Assembly: GCA_020026395.1 (NCBI GenBank)
Contig: JAHHQM010000018.1
Location: 1 to 23,477, forward strand
Direction: 5' to 3'
Origin: Alistipes sp.
Lineage (GTDB): Bacteria > Bacteroidota > Bacteroidia > Bacteroidales > Rikenellaceae
DNA length: 23,477 nt
Positions within the stretch are counted from its first letter, which is position 1, and every line of letters begins with the position of its first letter. A program made the position numbers and the translations under genes. Under the pieces are notes generated by a model. The model was not told where the DNA came from. It did no database searches and saw only the letters and a program-made list of their open reading frames with translations. Below are positions 14,537-22,424 of the stretch, piece by piece.

Positions 14537-15439
14537 TTATTTCAGCACATCCTCAATGAGTTTTGCCATACCCTCCTTGGACATCAGCCCCTGGTACAGC
14601 TCGCTGATCTTACCGTCCTTGGTGATAGTGATGTAGCAAGGCATGGGCAGTACACCCAGACCGAAATACTTCGAGAAACGCTCGTGTACCGGACCGCACA
14701 CATCCTGATCGGCATAGTAGAAGCGGGCACGATCGCCATACTCCTGAGCAATAGCCTCCACGATGGGGTGCATCTTGTGGCAGTTACCGCACCACTCGGC
14801 ACCGAAGTCGATGAACACGGGACGATCCCCCAGGAAGCTCTTCAGATCGGCATCGCTGTCCAGATTGAAGACCTCCGAGTTGAACATCTCGGTCGTCAGG
14901 TTTACCAGACCGCGGTTGTCGGTCGGAGTGTCGGGAGCACCGACGATCTTCTCGACGAGTTCCGACATACCGGCCTCGGTCATCAGACCCTCATAAAGCT
15001 CGCTGATGTTACCATCCTTGTCGATGGTGATGTAGCAGGGCATGGGCAGCACGCCAAGACCGAAGTGCTTCGAGAAGCGCTCGTGTACCTGACCGCAAAG
15101 ATCCTGATCGGCATAGAAGAAATCCATCTTCTTACCGTACTTGTTGGCAACAGTCTCCACGATGGGGTGCATCTTGTGGCAGTTACCGCACCACTCGGCG
15201 CCGAAGTCGATGAATACGGGACGCTCACCCAGGAAATTCTTCATCTCGGGATCAGCCTGAAGGTCGAACACCTTCGTGTTGAACATGTCGTCCGTCAAAT
15301 CAACCAGGCCGTGGTTTTCGCCATCGGGCTTCACGGGCGTGGTATTGCCCAGACCATCGTCCTCACCCTCGCAGGCAACCAGCATGGCAGAGCAGGCAAA
15401 GATCGAAAGGATCGTCCGGAAAATATTTTTCAATTTCAT
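14537..15439 (-). CDS. Lipoprotein with two tandem thioredoxin domains
   Basis: A 300-residue predicted lipoprotein. The signal peptide ends at Cys23 (SAMLVAC), and the following EGEDD resembles the surface-export tag of Bacteroidota lipoproteins. Two near-identical thioredoxin domains follow (about 43-165 and 177-300), each with active-site WCGNCHK (Cys84/Cys87 and Cys217/Cys220). Each domain has a second cysteine pair (Cys115/Cys135 and Cys248/Cys268), the latter beside the cis-proline in PMPCY. Disulfide reduction or exchange outside the cytoplasm is inferred. The ATG at 15439 is preferred over an upstream TTG in frame because it opens the signal peptide. It is the last gene of an operon, 35 bases after the DUF6029 barrel gene. 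The domains come from a 399-base tandem duplication. Confidence 0.88.
   Translation of the reverse strand: MKLKNIFRTILSIFACSAMLVACEGEDDGLGNTTPVKPDGENHGLVDLTDDMFNTKVFDLQADPEMKNFLGERPVFIDFGAEWCGNCHKMHPIVETVANKYGKKMDFFYADQDLCGQVHERFSKHFGLGVLPMPCYITIDKDGNISELYEGLMTEAGMSELVEKIVGAPDTPTDNRGLVNLTTEMFNSEVFNLDSDADLKSFLGDRPVFIDFGAEWCGNCHKMHPIVEAIAQEYGDRARFYYADQDVCGPVHERFSKYFGLGVLPMPCYITITKDGKISELYQGLMSKEGMAKLIEDVLK
14590..15380 (-). repeat. 399-base in-frame tandem duplication inside the double-thioredoxin gene
   Basis: The two thioredoxin domains are direct repeats offset by 399 bases (133 codons). For example, GATGGGGTGCATCTTGTGG occurs at 14762 and again at 15161 (plus-strand reading). The match continues with almost no change over roughly 65 bases around the active-site codons, third codon positions included. 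Flanking parts of each copy have diverged more. The outer boundaries given are approximate. Confidence 0.85.
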
Positions 15440-15474
15440 AATGCGTATCAATTATATTGGATTCGTAAATCGGA

Positions 15475-17160
15475 TTAGAACGACAGCGTCATCATCAGGT
15501 TGGCACCCGTGTAAGTCGGCTGCTTGCGGCATACACCACCCGAGCAAACATAACCCTCGCGGTTACGGCCGTAGCTCAACTGCAGACGCATGAACGAATG
15601 CGTGAAGCTGGCACCTGCACTGTAGTAGTGGATGCGGTAGTCGTGGTTGGGGTTACCGTGGTTGTACATATCGCTGACGTAGATCGTCCATTTCGGAGCG
15701 AACGATACCTCGAGCAATGCGGCCATCCAGTCCTTGCTGTCGCGGGCAACCTCGTAGAGTTCGGGATAAGCCTCGTTCGAGATCAAGTACTGCAACTCCA
15801 GACGGGTCGAGAACTTGGGCGTCCACTTGTAGAGGAAGTCACCAACGATGATGTGCGAAAGCTGCGTCTTGAGGTGCTCGCCGTGAACAACGTTACGCTC
15901 CTGGTTCGAGTAGAAGAGGTTCATCTTGAATTTGCGGTTGAACTGCTTCTCCATATCGAATGTGAACTCACGCAACAGCATCTCGCCCGTGCGCATGCGG
16001 CTGCCGCCCTCCTGCAAACCGTAGTAGGTCGTGAAGTTGGCGTGCAGTTTCATACCGCGCTTGCCACCCAGAGCCGTACCGCGTTTTACGTGGTAGTATA
16101 CGTCGATCTGACCACCCAGCTCACCGGGAACATTCTTTCTGAAGCCCGTCTCGCCCAACATCGGCGAATAGGGGTGCAGGTTGGCCAGTACGTAGGTGTG
16201 CTGCAACGACTGTGCGGGGATGTAGTTGTAGATGTTACCAGCCATACCGGTGTTCTCACGGGTAAAGTGGGTGTACATCCACTCCAGACGACGACCCGTA
16301 ACCATGATACCCAGACCGTTGCCGCTGTAACCCAACTCCAACTGCTGGGCGTTACCGCGACGGGGGATAAATTCGTTACCGTCCTGGTAGTAGTTCTTAC
16401 CGTTGTCGACATACTCGAATTTCGAGGTGAAACCACCGATTTCGTAGTTCACACGACCCGACCAGCCGATCGTATTCGATTTGAGTTTACCCTTGATTTC
16501 GGCGGGCACTTTCTCGTAGTGGTTCAGGAACGACCCCTCGATGGCCAGCGACGAACGCTCGGCTTTCCACAGCTCCGACAGGTGGAAGCTAGCATCGAAG
16601 CCCCACAACTGGGCGTCGGTGTTGTAGTTCATACCGAAACGGGGCTTACCCCACATACCTTTCAGGGCAAGGATGTTCTTGAGGTTGTAGGTCACACGTG
16701 CACCCAGCAGTGCGTTGTTCACACCCAGTGCACGATCCTCGAAGGCACGGAACAAAAGACCGCTACCGAACTGATCGTAGAACGTACCACCCGTGATCGA
16801 GTAGTTTTTGTCGGCCCACTGCACGTAGAAATTCGTGAGGTTGAACTGATCGTAATCGGCGATCTGCTCGAAGCCGTACAAAGCCGAGAAGTAACCTTCG
16901 GCCTGTACACCTGCCGAGAAACGGCCGCGTACATAGTCGGCCTTGAGGTAGTTGTTCGAACCGACGTCATGGGTGGGCATCTTCTGGTTCGGCACTTCGG
17001 AATCCTCTACATAATAGATCGAGTTGGTCTCGAAACTCCCCGACAGGCTACCCCAATCGCGTTTTGCTTTCTTTTTGCCCTCGGTATCCTGTGCCTGAGC
17101 AAAACCATTGACCGCCAACATAGCGAGGGCGGTCAATGCAAAAATATGTTTGAAATTCAT
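15475..17160 (-). CDS. DUF6029 family outer-membrane beta-barrel protein
   Basis: A 561-residue predicted outer-membrane protein of unknown function. A cleavable signal peptide ends near AQAQ (residues 25-28). The rest is rich in alternating aromatic/hydrophobic strands with Gly/Asn/Asp turns, ending in a strand with terminal Phe (LMMTLSF), as expected for a barrel inserted by the Bam machinery. The only two cysteines in the whole protein are Cys539 and Cys544, in the loop VCSGGVCRK between the last two predicted strands, which in a barrel faces the outside. The ATG at 17160 is preferred over an in-frame TTG upstream. It starts 18 bases after the TlpA-like gene and ends 35 bases before the double-thioredoxin lipoprotein, so all three are one operon. 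No TonB box or plug is seen. Confidence 0.82.
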   Translation of the reverse strand: MNFKHIFALTALAMLAVNGFAQAQDTEGKKKAKRDWGSLSGSFETNSIYYVEDSEVPNQKMPTHDVGSNNYLKADYVRGRFSAGVQAEGYFSALYGFEQIADYDQFNLTNFYVQWADKNYSITGGTFYDQFGSGLLFRAFEDRALGVNNALLGARVTYNLKNILALKGMWGKPRFGMNYNTDAQLWGFDASFHLSELWKAERSSLAIEGSFLNHYEKVPAEIKGKLKSNTIGWSGRVNYEIGGFTSKFEYVDNGKNYYQDGNEFIPRRGNAQQLELGYSGNGLGIMVTGRRLEWMYTHFTRENTGMAGNIYNYIPAQSLQHTYVLANLHPYSPMLGETGFRKNVPGELGGQIDVYYHVKRGTALGGKRGMKLHANFTTYYGLQEGGSRMRTGEMLLREFTFDMEKQFNRKFKMNLFYSNQERNVVHGEHLKTQLSHIIVGDFLYKWTPKFSTRLELQYLISNEAYPELYEVARDSKDWMAALLEVSFAPKWTIYVSDMYNHGNPNHDYRIHYYSAGASFTHSFMRLQLSYGRNREGYVCSGGVCRKQPTYTGANLMMTLSF

Positions 17161-17178
17161 TGTAAGAATCAACTTATT

Positions 17179-17670
17179 TTATTGGAGTTTGAGGATCTGC
17201 TGGAAGAGTTCTGCCTCGGCACCGGGCGCGTAACCCATGTGCGAGTAAGCCACCTTACCGTTCTTGTCGATGACGAATGCCATCGGCACCAGGTTCACGT
17301 TCATACCGCGCTTCAGATCCTGGTTTTTGTCATACAGGTCGATGAAATCCTCCCAACCCGAACCATTGACCATGGCCTTGGCCTTCGACGACGAACGGCT
17401 GTCATCCACCGATACGATTACGACGCGGAATTTGGCCTGATCCTGCCAATCGACAAACTGCTCGTTGATGGCAGCCAACTCTTTCTGGCAGGGCTTGCAG
17501 GTCGACGACCAGAACGACAGGATGAAAGGCGTTTTGCCGTCGATCAACGATGCGGTCGAAATGATCTGACCCTTACCGTTCTCAATCTTCACGTTGGCCA
17601 GCTGCTGGGCCGATGCGATGGTAGCGAAACCCAGAAGAGCCACTACCGTAAAAAGTAATTTTTTGATCAT
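17179..17670 (-). CDS. TlpA-like thioredoxin-fold protein, secreted
   Basis: A 163-residue predicted periplasmic thiol-disulfide protein. The signal peptide ends near IASA (residues 18-21) with no lipobox cysteine, so it should be released into the periplasm. The thioredoxin fold carries SFWSSTCKPCQKE with Cys58-Lys-Pro-Cys61 and a cis-proline in LVPM (Pro129). This resembles the TlpA/ResA group, which reduce disulfides in exported proteins or apocytochromes. It is the first gene of the operon with the DUF6029 barrel and the double-thioredoxin lipoprotein, and follows a good promoter. In context it may pass reducing power towards the outer membrane, but no electron donor such as a CcdA/DsbD homologue is in the window. 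Confidence 0.88.
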   Translation of the reverse strand: MIKKLLFTVVALLGFATIASAQQLANVKIENGKGQIISTASLIDGKTPFILSFWSSTCKPCQKELAAINEQFVDWQDQAKFRVVIVSVDDSRSSSKAKAMVNGSGWEDFIDLYDKNQDLKRGMNVNLVPMAFVIDKNGKVAYSHMGYAPGAEAELFQQILKLQ

Positions 17671-17703
17671 AGTTGTATGTAGTTTTTAGTTTATACTCTG
17701 TGA

Positions 17704-17735
17704 CAAAGATAGAAATAAAATGAAGAACATAGCAA
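17704..17735 (-). promoter_or_regulatory. Promoter of the thioredoxin/DUF6029 operon
   Basis: On the minus strand, TTG (17735-17733), a 21-base spacer and TATCTTTG (17711-17704) fit the Bacteroidota promoter. The -7 element ends 33 bases before the TlpA-like start codon. Confidence 0.7.
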
Positions 17736-17765
17736 CATTTGCTCCGTTTTTCACTGTTTTTCCCG

Positions 17766-17788
17766 AAAAAGGAGGGAGTTACGCCTCC
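17766..17788 (-). terminator. Weak terminator after queA
   Basis: On the minus strand GGAGG and CCTCC pair over eight bases and are followed by TTTTTC. The stem is short, so some read-through into the operon at 17.7 kb is possible. Confidence 0.6.
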
Positions 17789-17795
17789 AAACGGC

Positions 17796-19007
17796 CTACT
17801 CTTTGAGGAATACCGAAGAATCGCCGTAGCTCAAAAAACGGAAATCGTGATCGAGCGCGTAGTTGTAAATCCGCTTCCAATCGTCGCCCACAAAGGCCGA
17901 TACCAACAGCAGAAGGGTCGATTTGGGCTGGTGGAAATTCGTCACGATGTTCTTCACGATGCGGAATTCGTAGTCCAGCGGGGTGATCATGATCTGCGTC
18001 GAGGCCTTCATGCGATCCAGCTCCTCGCGCTCCATGTATTCGGCCAAGACCTCCAGAGCCTCGCGTCCCGTAAAATCGTGCGGAATGTCGTATAACTCCC
18101 ACTGGCCCACTGCACGAGCCACCTCGGGCGCTCCCTTCTGACGGATTCTCCACGCCAGGGCAGGCAGCGATTCCAACGTGCGCACCGAAGTCGTGCCGAC
18201 GGCCGTGACGTGTCCGTAGTGACGCAAAAGCTTCTCAACGGTCTCGCGGTGCACCTCGAAATGCTCCGTGTGCATCGGATGCTCGGCGGCGTTCTCTGCC
18301 TTGACGGGGAGGAACGTACCCGCACCGACGTGCAGCGTCACCTCCTCAAATTCAAATCCGCGTGCCTTCATGTCGGCGATCAGTGCGGGCGTAAAGTGCA
18401 GACCCGCCGTGGGTGCGGCCACCGACCCCTCGTTTTTGGAATAAACCGTCTGATAGCGCGTGTAGTCGATCTCCTGACTCTCGCGGTTCAGGTAGGGCGG
18501 AATGGGAATGCGTCCCAGATGCTCCAGCAACTGGCCGAAGGTCAGATCCACCCCCCACTCGAAGCGGATGATCTGCTCGCGTCCGTTCTCGGTCATGCGG
18601 TAGGCCTTCAAAACCTCCTCACGCCCCTCATAATCAAAACGGATCTCGACACACCCCTCCTTCCATTTCTTCAGTCCGCCCACGATGCACGACCACTGAC
18701 ACTCGCCCTTGACGGCAAATGCCCGTTCGTAATCGGCCGGAAGGTGCGGTTCGAGGCAGAACACCTCGATGCGTGCGCCCGACGGTTTGTGCATGATGAT
18801 GCGTGCACGGATCACCTTGGCATTGTTGAACACCAACAAGTCGCCCGCGGGCAACACATCGCCCAAATCACGGAAATGACGCTCCGAAATTTCACCCTTG
18901 TTCCAAATCAGCAACTTCGACGAAGACCGCTCTTCGAGCGGGAATTTGGCGATCCGTTCGTCAGGAAGCGGATAATTAAAGTCATTTATGTTAATATGTC
19001 GTTCCAT
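17796..19007 (-). CDS. queA: S-adenosylmethionine:tRNA ribosyltransferase-isomerase
   Basis: Predicted 403-residue cytoplasmic enzyme that transfers and isomerises the ribosyl group of S-adenosylmethionine onto 7-aminomethyl-deazaguanine in tRNA, forming epoxyqueuosine in the wobble position. Family blocks are present in order: LLVFNNAKVIRARI (57-70), GRIPIPPYLNR (165-175), SVAAPTAGLHFT (195-206), LHVGAGTFLPV (225-235) and the C-terminal TNFHQPKSTLLLLVSAF. The length exceeds the roughly 356 of the E. coli enzyme, mainly through insertions in the first half, as is usual in Bacteroidota. The stop is TAG. No other queuosine gene is in the window. It is divergent from nadB with 67 bases between the start codons. 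Confidence 0.96.
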   Translation of the reverse strand: MERHININDFNYPLPDERIAKFPLEERSSSKLLIWNKGEISERHFRDLGDVLPAGDLLVFNNAKVIRARIIMHKPSGARIEVFCLEPHLPADYERAFAVKGECQWSCIVGGLKKWKEGCVEIRFDYEGREEVLKAYRMTENGREQIIRFEWGVDLTFGQLLEHLGRIPIPPYLNRESQEIDYTRYQTVYSKNEGSVAAPTAGLHFTPALIADMKARGFEFEEVTLHVGAGTFLPVKAENAAEHPMHTEHFEVHRETVEKLLRHYGHVTAVGTTSVRTLESLPALAWRIRQKGAPEVARAVGQWELYDIPHDFTGREALEVLAEYMEREELDRMKASTQIMITPLDYEFRIVKNIVTNFHQPKSTLLLLVSAFVGDDWKRIYNYALDHDFRFLSYGDSSVFLKE

Positions 19008-19026
19008 TTTCTTGAAATTTATGGCG

Positions 19027-19052
19027 CAAAATTACTATTTTTTGTAACTTTG
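19027..19052. promoter_or_regulatory. Overlapping divergent promoters of queA and nadB
   Basis: The minus strand carries TAATTTTG (19034-19027) directed at queA and the plus strand TAACTTTG (19045-19052) directed at nadB. Only 10 bases separate the two -7 elements, so each promoter's upstream half lies over the other's transcribed side. Polymerase binding at one should hinder the other. Confidence 0.6.
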
Positions 19053-19074
19053 CGATGCTTAATCTATTAAAAAT

Positions 19075-20631
19075 ATGAAGACCGACTTTTTAGTCATCGG
19101 TTCCGGCGCGGCAGGATTATGCTTTGCGCTCAAAGCCGCAGCACATGGGCACGTCACCATCGTGACGAAAGGCGAAATGAATGAATGTAATACCAACTAT
19201 GCCCAAGGCGGTATTTGCTCGGTTACCTACGCTCCCGACACGTTCGAGAAACACATCCACGACACGTTGGTGTGCGGAGCGGGCAAATGCGAAAAGCAGG
19301 CCGTGGAACTCGTCGTGCGTCGTGCACCCGAACTGATCCATGATTTGATCGAATGGGGAACGCGCTTCGACAAGACGCCCGACGGCCGTTTCGAACTGAA
19401 TCGTGAAGGCGGCCACTCGGAACACCGTATCCTCCACCACGAGGATCTGACGGGTGCCGAGATCGAACGTGCCCTGATCGAGTCGGTCAGAAAGAATCCC
19501 AACATCACGGTGCTGGAGCACCATTTTGCCATTGATCTTTTGACGCAACACCACCTGGGTGAGTTCGTTACGCGTCACACGCGTGGTCTGGCCTGTTTCG
19601 GTGCCTACGTCCTGAACATCGACACCAACGAGATCGAAACGATTCTTTCGAAATTCACGATTGTTGCCACGGGCGGTTGCGGCAACATCTACTCGCGCAC
19701 GTCGAATCCCGTGGTTGCCACGGGTGACGGTATCGCCATGTGTCACCGTGCCAAGGCCATCACCGAAAACATGGAGTTCATCCAGTTCCATCCCACGACG
19801 CTCTACAATCCGGGCGAGAAACCCTCGTTCCTGATCACCGAGGCCATGCGTGGTTTCGGCGCAATCCTGCGTCTGAAGACGGGCGAGGAGTTCATGGACA
19901 AATACCACCCGATGCGTTCGCTCGCACCGCGCGATGTGGTGGCACGCGCCATCCATCACGAGCTGGCCAAGACGGGCGACGAATTCGTATACCTCGACGT
20001 CACGCACAAAGATCCCGATTCGATCCGCAGCCACTTCCCCAACATCTACGAGAAGTGCAAGACGATCGGCATCGACATCACCAAGGACCGGATCCCCGTA
20101 ACGCCTGCGGCACACTACTGCTGCGGCGGTGTCAAGGTCGATCTGAACGGCATGACCTCCGTCAAACGCCTCTACGCCCTGGGTGAAACCTCCTGCACGG
20201 GACTCCACGGCGGCAACCGTCTGGCTTCGAACTCGCTGATCGAGGCTTTGGTTTACGCCGATCAGGCCGCACGCCACGCCGTTGCGCTGTTGCCGAAGGT
20301 CGAGATCCAGGAGGGTATTCCCGATTGGGATTTCGAGGGTACGACCCACGCCGAGGAGATGCTGATGATTCTCCAGTCGCAGCGCGAGATGCAGTCGCTC
20401 ATGTCCAACTATGTGGGCATCGTGCGTTCGAACCTCTCGCTCAAACGCGCCATGCGCCGTCTGGCCATCATCTTCGAGGAGACCGAGGAACTCTACAACA
20501 AGACCAAACCCAACCGCGAACTCTGCGAATTGCGTAACATGATCGCCACGGCTTATCTGGTGATCAAACAGGGTCGCGAACTCAAGGAATCGGTCGGCTG
20601 CCACTACAACGTCGACTTCCCCAAGGAGTAA
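19075..20631 (+). CDS. nadB: L-aspartate oxidase
   Basis: Predicted 518-residue FAD enzyme oxidising L-aspartate to iminoaspartate, the first step of de novo NAD synthesis. The N-terminal FAD-binding motif is VIGSGAAGL (7-15). Other hallmarks are NYAQGGI (41-47), HHEDLTG with the nearby arginine region, ATGGCGNIY, ATGDGIAMC, the substrate-domain FIQFHPTTLY and ITEAMRGFGA, and near residue 345 PAAHYCCGGVKVD. The C-terminal FAD block ALGETSCTGLHGGNRLASNSL is split here only for length: ALGETSCTG, then LHGGNRLASNSL. Succinate dehydrogenase/fumarate reductase flavoproteins share this fold, but the substrate segments and the helical C-terminus favour NadB. nadA and nadC are not adjacent. It begins 23 bases after its -7 element. 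Confidence 0.95.
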   Translation: MKTDFLVIGSGAAGLCFALKAAAHGHVTIVTKGEMNECNTNYAQGGICSVTYAPDTFEKHIHDTLVCGAGKCEKQAVELVVRRAPELIHDLIEWGTRFDKTPDGRFELNREGGHSEHRILHHEDLTGAEIERALIESVRKNPNITVLEHHFAIDLLTQHHLGEFVTRHTRGLACFGAYVLNIDTNEIETILSKFTIVATGGCGNIYSRTSNPVVATGDGIAMCHRAKAITENMEFIQFHPTTLYNPGEKPSFLITEAMRGFGAILRLKTGEEFMDKYHPMRSLAPRDVVARAIHHELAKTGDEFVYLDVTHKDPDSIRSHFPNIYEKCKTIGIDITKDRIPVTPAAHYCCGGVKVDLNGMTSVKRLYALGETSCTGLHGGNRLASNSLIEALVYADQAARHAVALLPKVEIQEGIPDWDFEGTTHAEEMLMILQSQREMQSLMSNYVGIVRSNLSLKRAMRRLAIIFEETEELYNKTKPNRELCELRNMIATAYLVIKQGRELKESVGCHYNVDFPKE

Positions 20632-20677
20632 ACAAGTCAGGGGACGCACCGCCGCCCCCGCTTTTCTTACCATAACT

Positions 20678-20736
20678 CATCAAGCCCCCGCCCCCAAGCA
20701 GGGGTTTGATGCTAAAAAACGAGCGGTTCCGACCGC
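20678..20736 (+). terminator. Two hairpins between nadB and prfC, possible weak terminator
   Basis: CATCAAGCCCC (20678-20688) and GGGGTTTGATG (20701-20711) form an 11-bp stem with one G-U pair and a C-rich 12-base loop, but no T-run follows. A second hairpin, GCGGT-TCCG-ACCGC (20723-20736), is followed by ATTTTA and could be a weak terminator of nadB or structure in a shared nadB-prfC transcript. No TAnnTTTG promoter is seen before prfC, so read-through from nadB is plausible. Confidence 0.45.
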
Positions 20737-20772
20737 ATTTTACACGCGAATAACAAAAGACAAGATACGTAC

Positions 20773-22356
20773 ATGACATTACAGGAAGAGATTACACGCC
20801 GCCGTACATTTGCGGTCATTGCACACCCCGATGCCGGTAAAACGACCCTTACCGAGAAATTGCTGTTGTTCGGTGGTGCCATCCACGTGGCAGGAGCTGT
20901 CAAGAGCAACAAGATCAAAAAGGGAGCGACCTCCGACTTTATGGAGATCGAGCGTCAGAGAGGTATCTCCGTGGCCACGTCGGTCATGGGTTTCGAGTAT
21001 GAGGGCATGAAGGTCAACATCCTCGATACGCCGGGTCACCAGGACTTTGCCGAGGATACCTACCGCACGCTGTCGGCCGTCGATTCGGTCATCATCGTCA
21101 TCGACGGTGCGAAGGGTGTCGAGAGCCAGACGCGCAAACTGATGGAGGTCTGCCGTATGCGCAACACCCCCGTAATGGTCTTCATCAACAAACTCGACCG
21201 CCCGGCGAAGGATCCGTTCGAATTGTTGGACGAGGTCGAGCGCGAACTTCAGATCCGCGTCCGTCCGCTTGCATTCCCCATTTCGAGCGGCCCCGATTTC
21301 AAGGGTGTTTATAACCTCTACGAGAAAAACCTCACGCTGTTCACCTCCATCGACCGCCAGACGACCAACGCCTCGAAGGTGGAGATTTCGGATCTTGCCT
21401 CGCACGAGATCGACGATTTGATCGGCGAGAAATACGCCAACCAGCTGCGTAGCGATGTGGAGCTGATCGAGGGTGTATACGACGAATTCGACCGCAAGGA
21501 GTACCTCGAGGGACACCTTGCTCCCGTATTCTTCGGTTCGGCCGTGAATAACTTCGGTGTCCGCGAATTGCTGGAGTGCTTCCTGCGTATTGCTCCCTCG
21601 CCCCGTCCCGCCCATACCGAAACGCGCGACGTGGAACCCAACGAGGCCAAAATGACGGGTTTCATCTTCAAGATCCACGCCAACATGGACCCCAACCACC
21701 GCGACCGCATCGCCTTCATGAAGATTTGTTCGGGTGTGTTCGAACGCAACAAGAACTACCTGCACGTGCGTAGCGGCAAGCAGCAGAAATTCTCTTCGCC
21801 GACGGCATTTATGGCCGAGAAGAAGTCGGTGATCGACTTTGCTTATCCGGGTGATATCGTGGGTCTGCACGATACGGGTAACTTCAAGATCGGCGATACG
21901 TTTACCGAAGGCGAAAAGCTCCGTTTCACGGGTATTCCCTCGTTCTCGCCCGAGCAGTTCCGCTATATCGAAAACGCCGACCCGATGAAGTTCAAACAGC
22001 TTTCGAAGGGTATCGACCAGCTGATGGACGAAGGTGTGGCACAGCTGTTCACCTCGTCGCTCAACGGCCGTAAGATCATCGGTACGGTGGGTGCACTTCA
22101 GTTTGAGGTGATCCAGTACCGCCTCGAGCACGAGTATAACGCCTCGTGCCGTTGGGAGCCGATTTCGATCTATAAGGCGTGCTGGATCGAGAGCGACAAC
22201 GCCGAACAACTAGCCGACTTCAAACGCCGTAAACACACCAATATGGCGCTTGACAAACACGGCCGCGACGTCTTCCTTGCCGACACGAGCTACGCTCTTG
22301 CCCTGGCACAGGAGAACTTTAAAGACATCCGCTTCCACTTCACCTCGGAATTCTAA
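20773..22356 (+). CDS. prfC: Peptide chain release factor 3
   Basis: Predicted 527-residue cytoplasmic translational GTPase that recycles release factors 1 and 2 from the terminated ribosome. G-domain motifs are AHPDAGKTT (17-25, P-loop), RGISVATSV (63-71, RF3-type switch I), DTPGHQDF (85-92) and NKLD (139-142). The RF3-specific sequences ATSVMGFEYEG and, near the C-terminus, GTVGALQFEVIQYRLEHEY separate it from EF-G. The length is typical. The ATG at 20773 gives MTLQEEITRRRTFAVIAHPDAG in family style (MTLQEEI, then the P-loop). It ends at a strong terminator. The 141-base gap to nadB holds hairpins but no clear promoter. Confidence 0.97.
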   Translation: MTLQEEITRRRTFAVIAHPDAGKTTLTEKLLLFGGAIHVAGAVKSNKIKKGATSDFMEIERQRGISVATSVMGFEYEGMKVNILDTPGHQDFAEDTYRTLSAVDSVIIVIDGAKGVESQTRKLMEVCRMRNTPVMVFINKLDRPAKDPFELLDEVERELQIRVRPLAFPISSGPDFKGVYNLYEKNLTLFTSIDRQTTNASKVEISDLASHEIDDLIGEKYANQLRSDVELIEGVYDEFDRKEYLEGHLAPVFFGSAVNNFGVRELLECFLRIAPSPRPAHTETRDVEPNEAKMTGFIFKIHANMDPNHRDRIAFMKICSGVFERNKNYLHVRSGKQQKFSSPTAFMAEKKSVIDFAYPGDIVGLHDTGNFKIGDTFTEGEKLRFTGIPSFSPEQFRYIENADPMKFKQLSKGIDQLMDEGVAQLFTSSLNGRKIIGTVGALQFEVIQYRLEHEYNASCRWEPISIYKACWIESDNAEQLADFKRRKHTNMALDKHGRDVFLADTSYALALAQENFKDIRFHFTSEF

Positions 22357-22390
22357 TTCCGCCTCCGAAGTCGGATTTATCCATAAACCG

Positions 22391-22424
22391 AAAAAGGTCG
22401 ATTCCCCACGGATCGACCTTTTTT
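22391..22424 (+). terminator. Terminator of prfC
   Basis: GGTCGAT (22396-22402) pairs with ATCGACC (22412-22418) over a short loop, flanked by A5 and T6. Confidence 0.92.

Noticed and set aside
15598..17658. 686-codon plus-strand open frame antisense to the DUF6029 barrel and TlpA-like genes
   Set aside because: It is a shadow: the minus-strand genes have clear signal peptides, motifs and operon spacing, whereas the antisense translation has no family features. Long antisense frames are expected with this GC content and codon use.
19117..20673. 518-codon minus-strand frame antisense to nadB
   Set aside because: It mirrors nadB codon use; nadB shows complete FAD and substrate motifs, and the antisense product shows none.
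20779..22209. 476-codon minus-strand frame antisense to prfC
   Set aside because: prfC carries all the GTPase motifs; the antisense frame is a by-product of codon bias.
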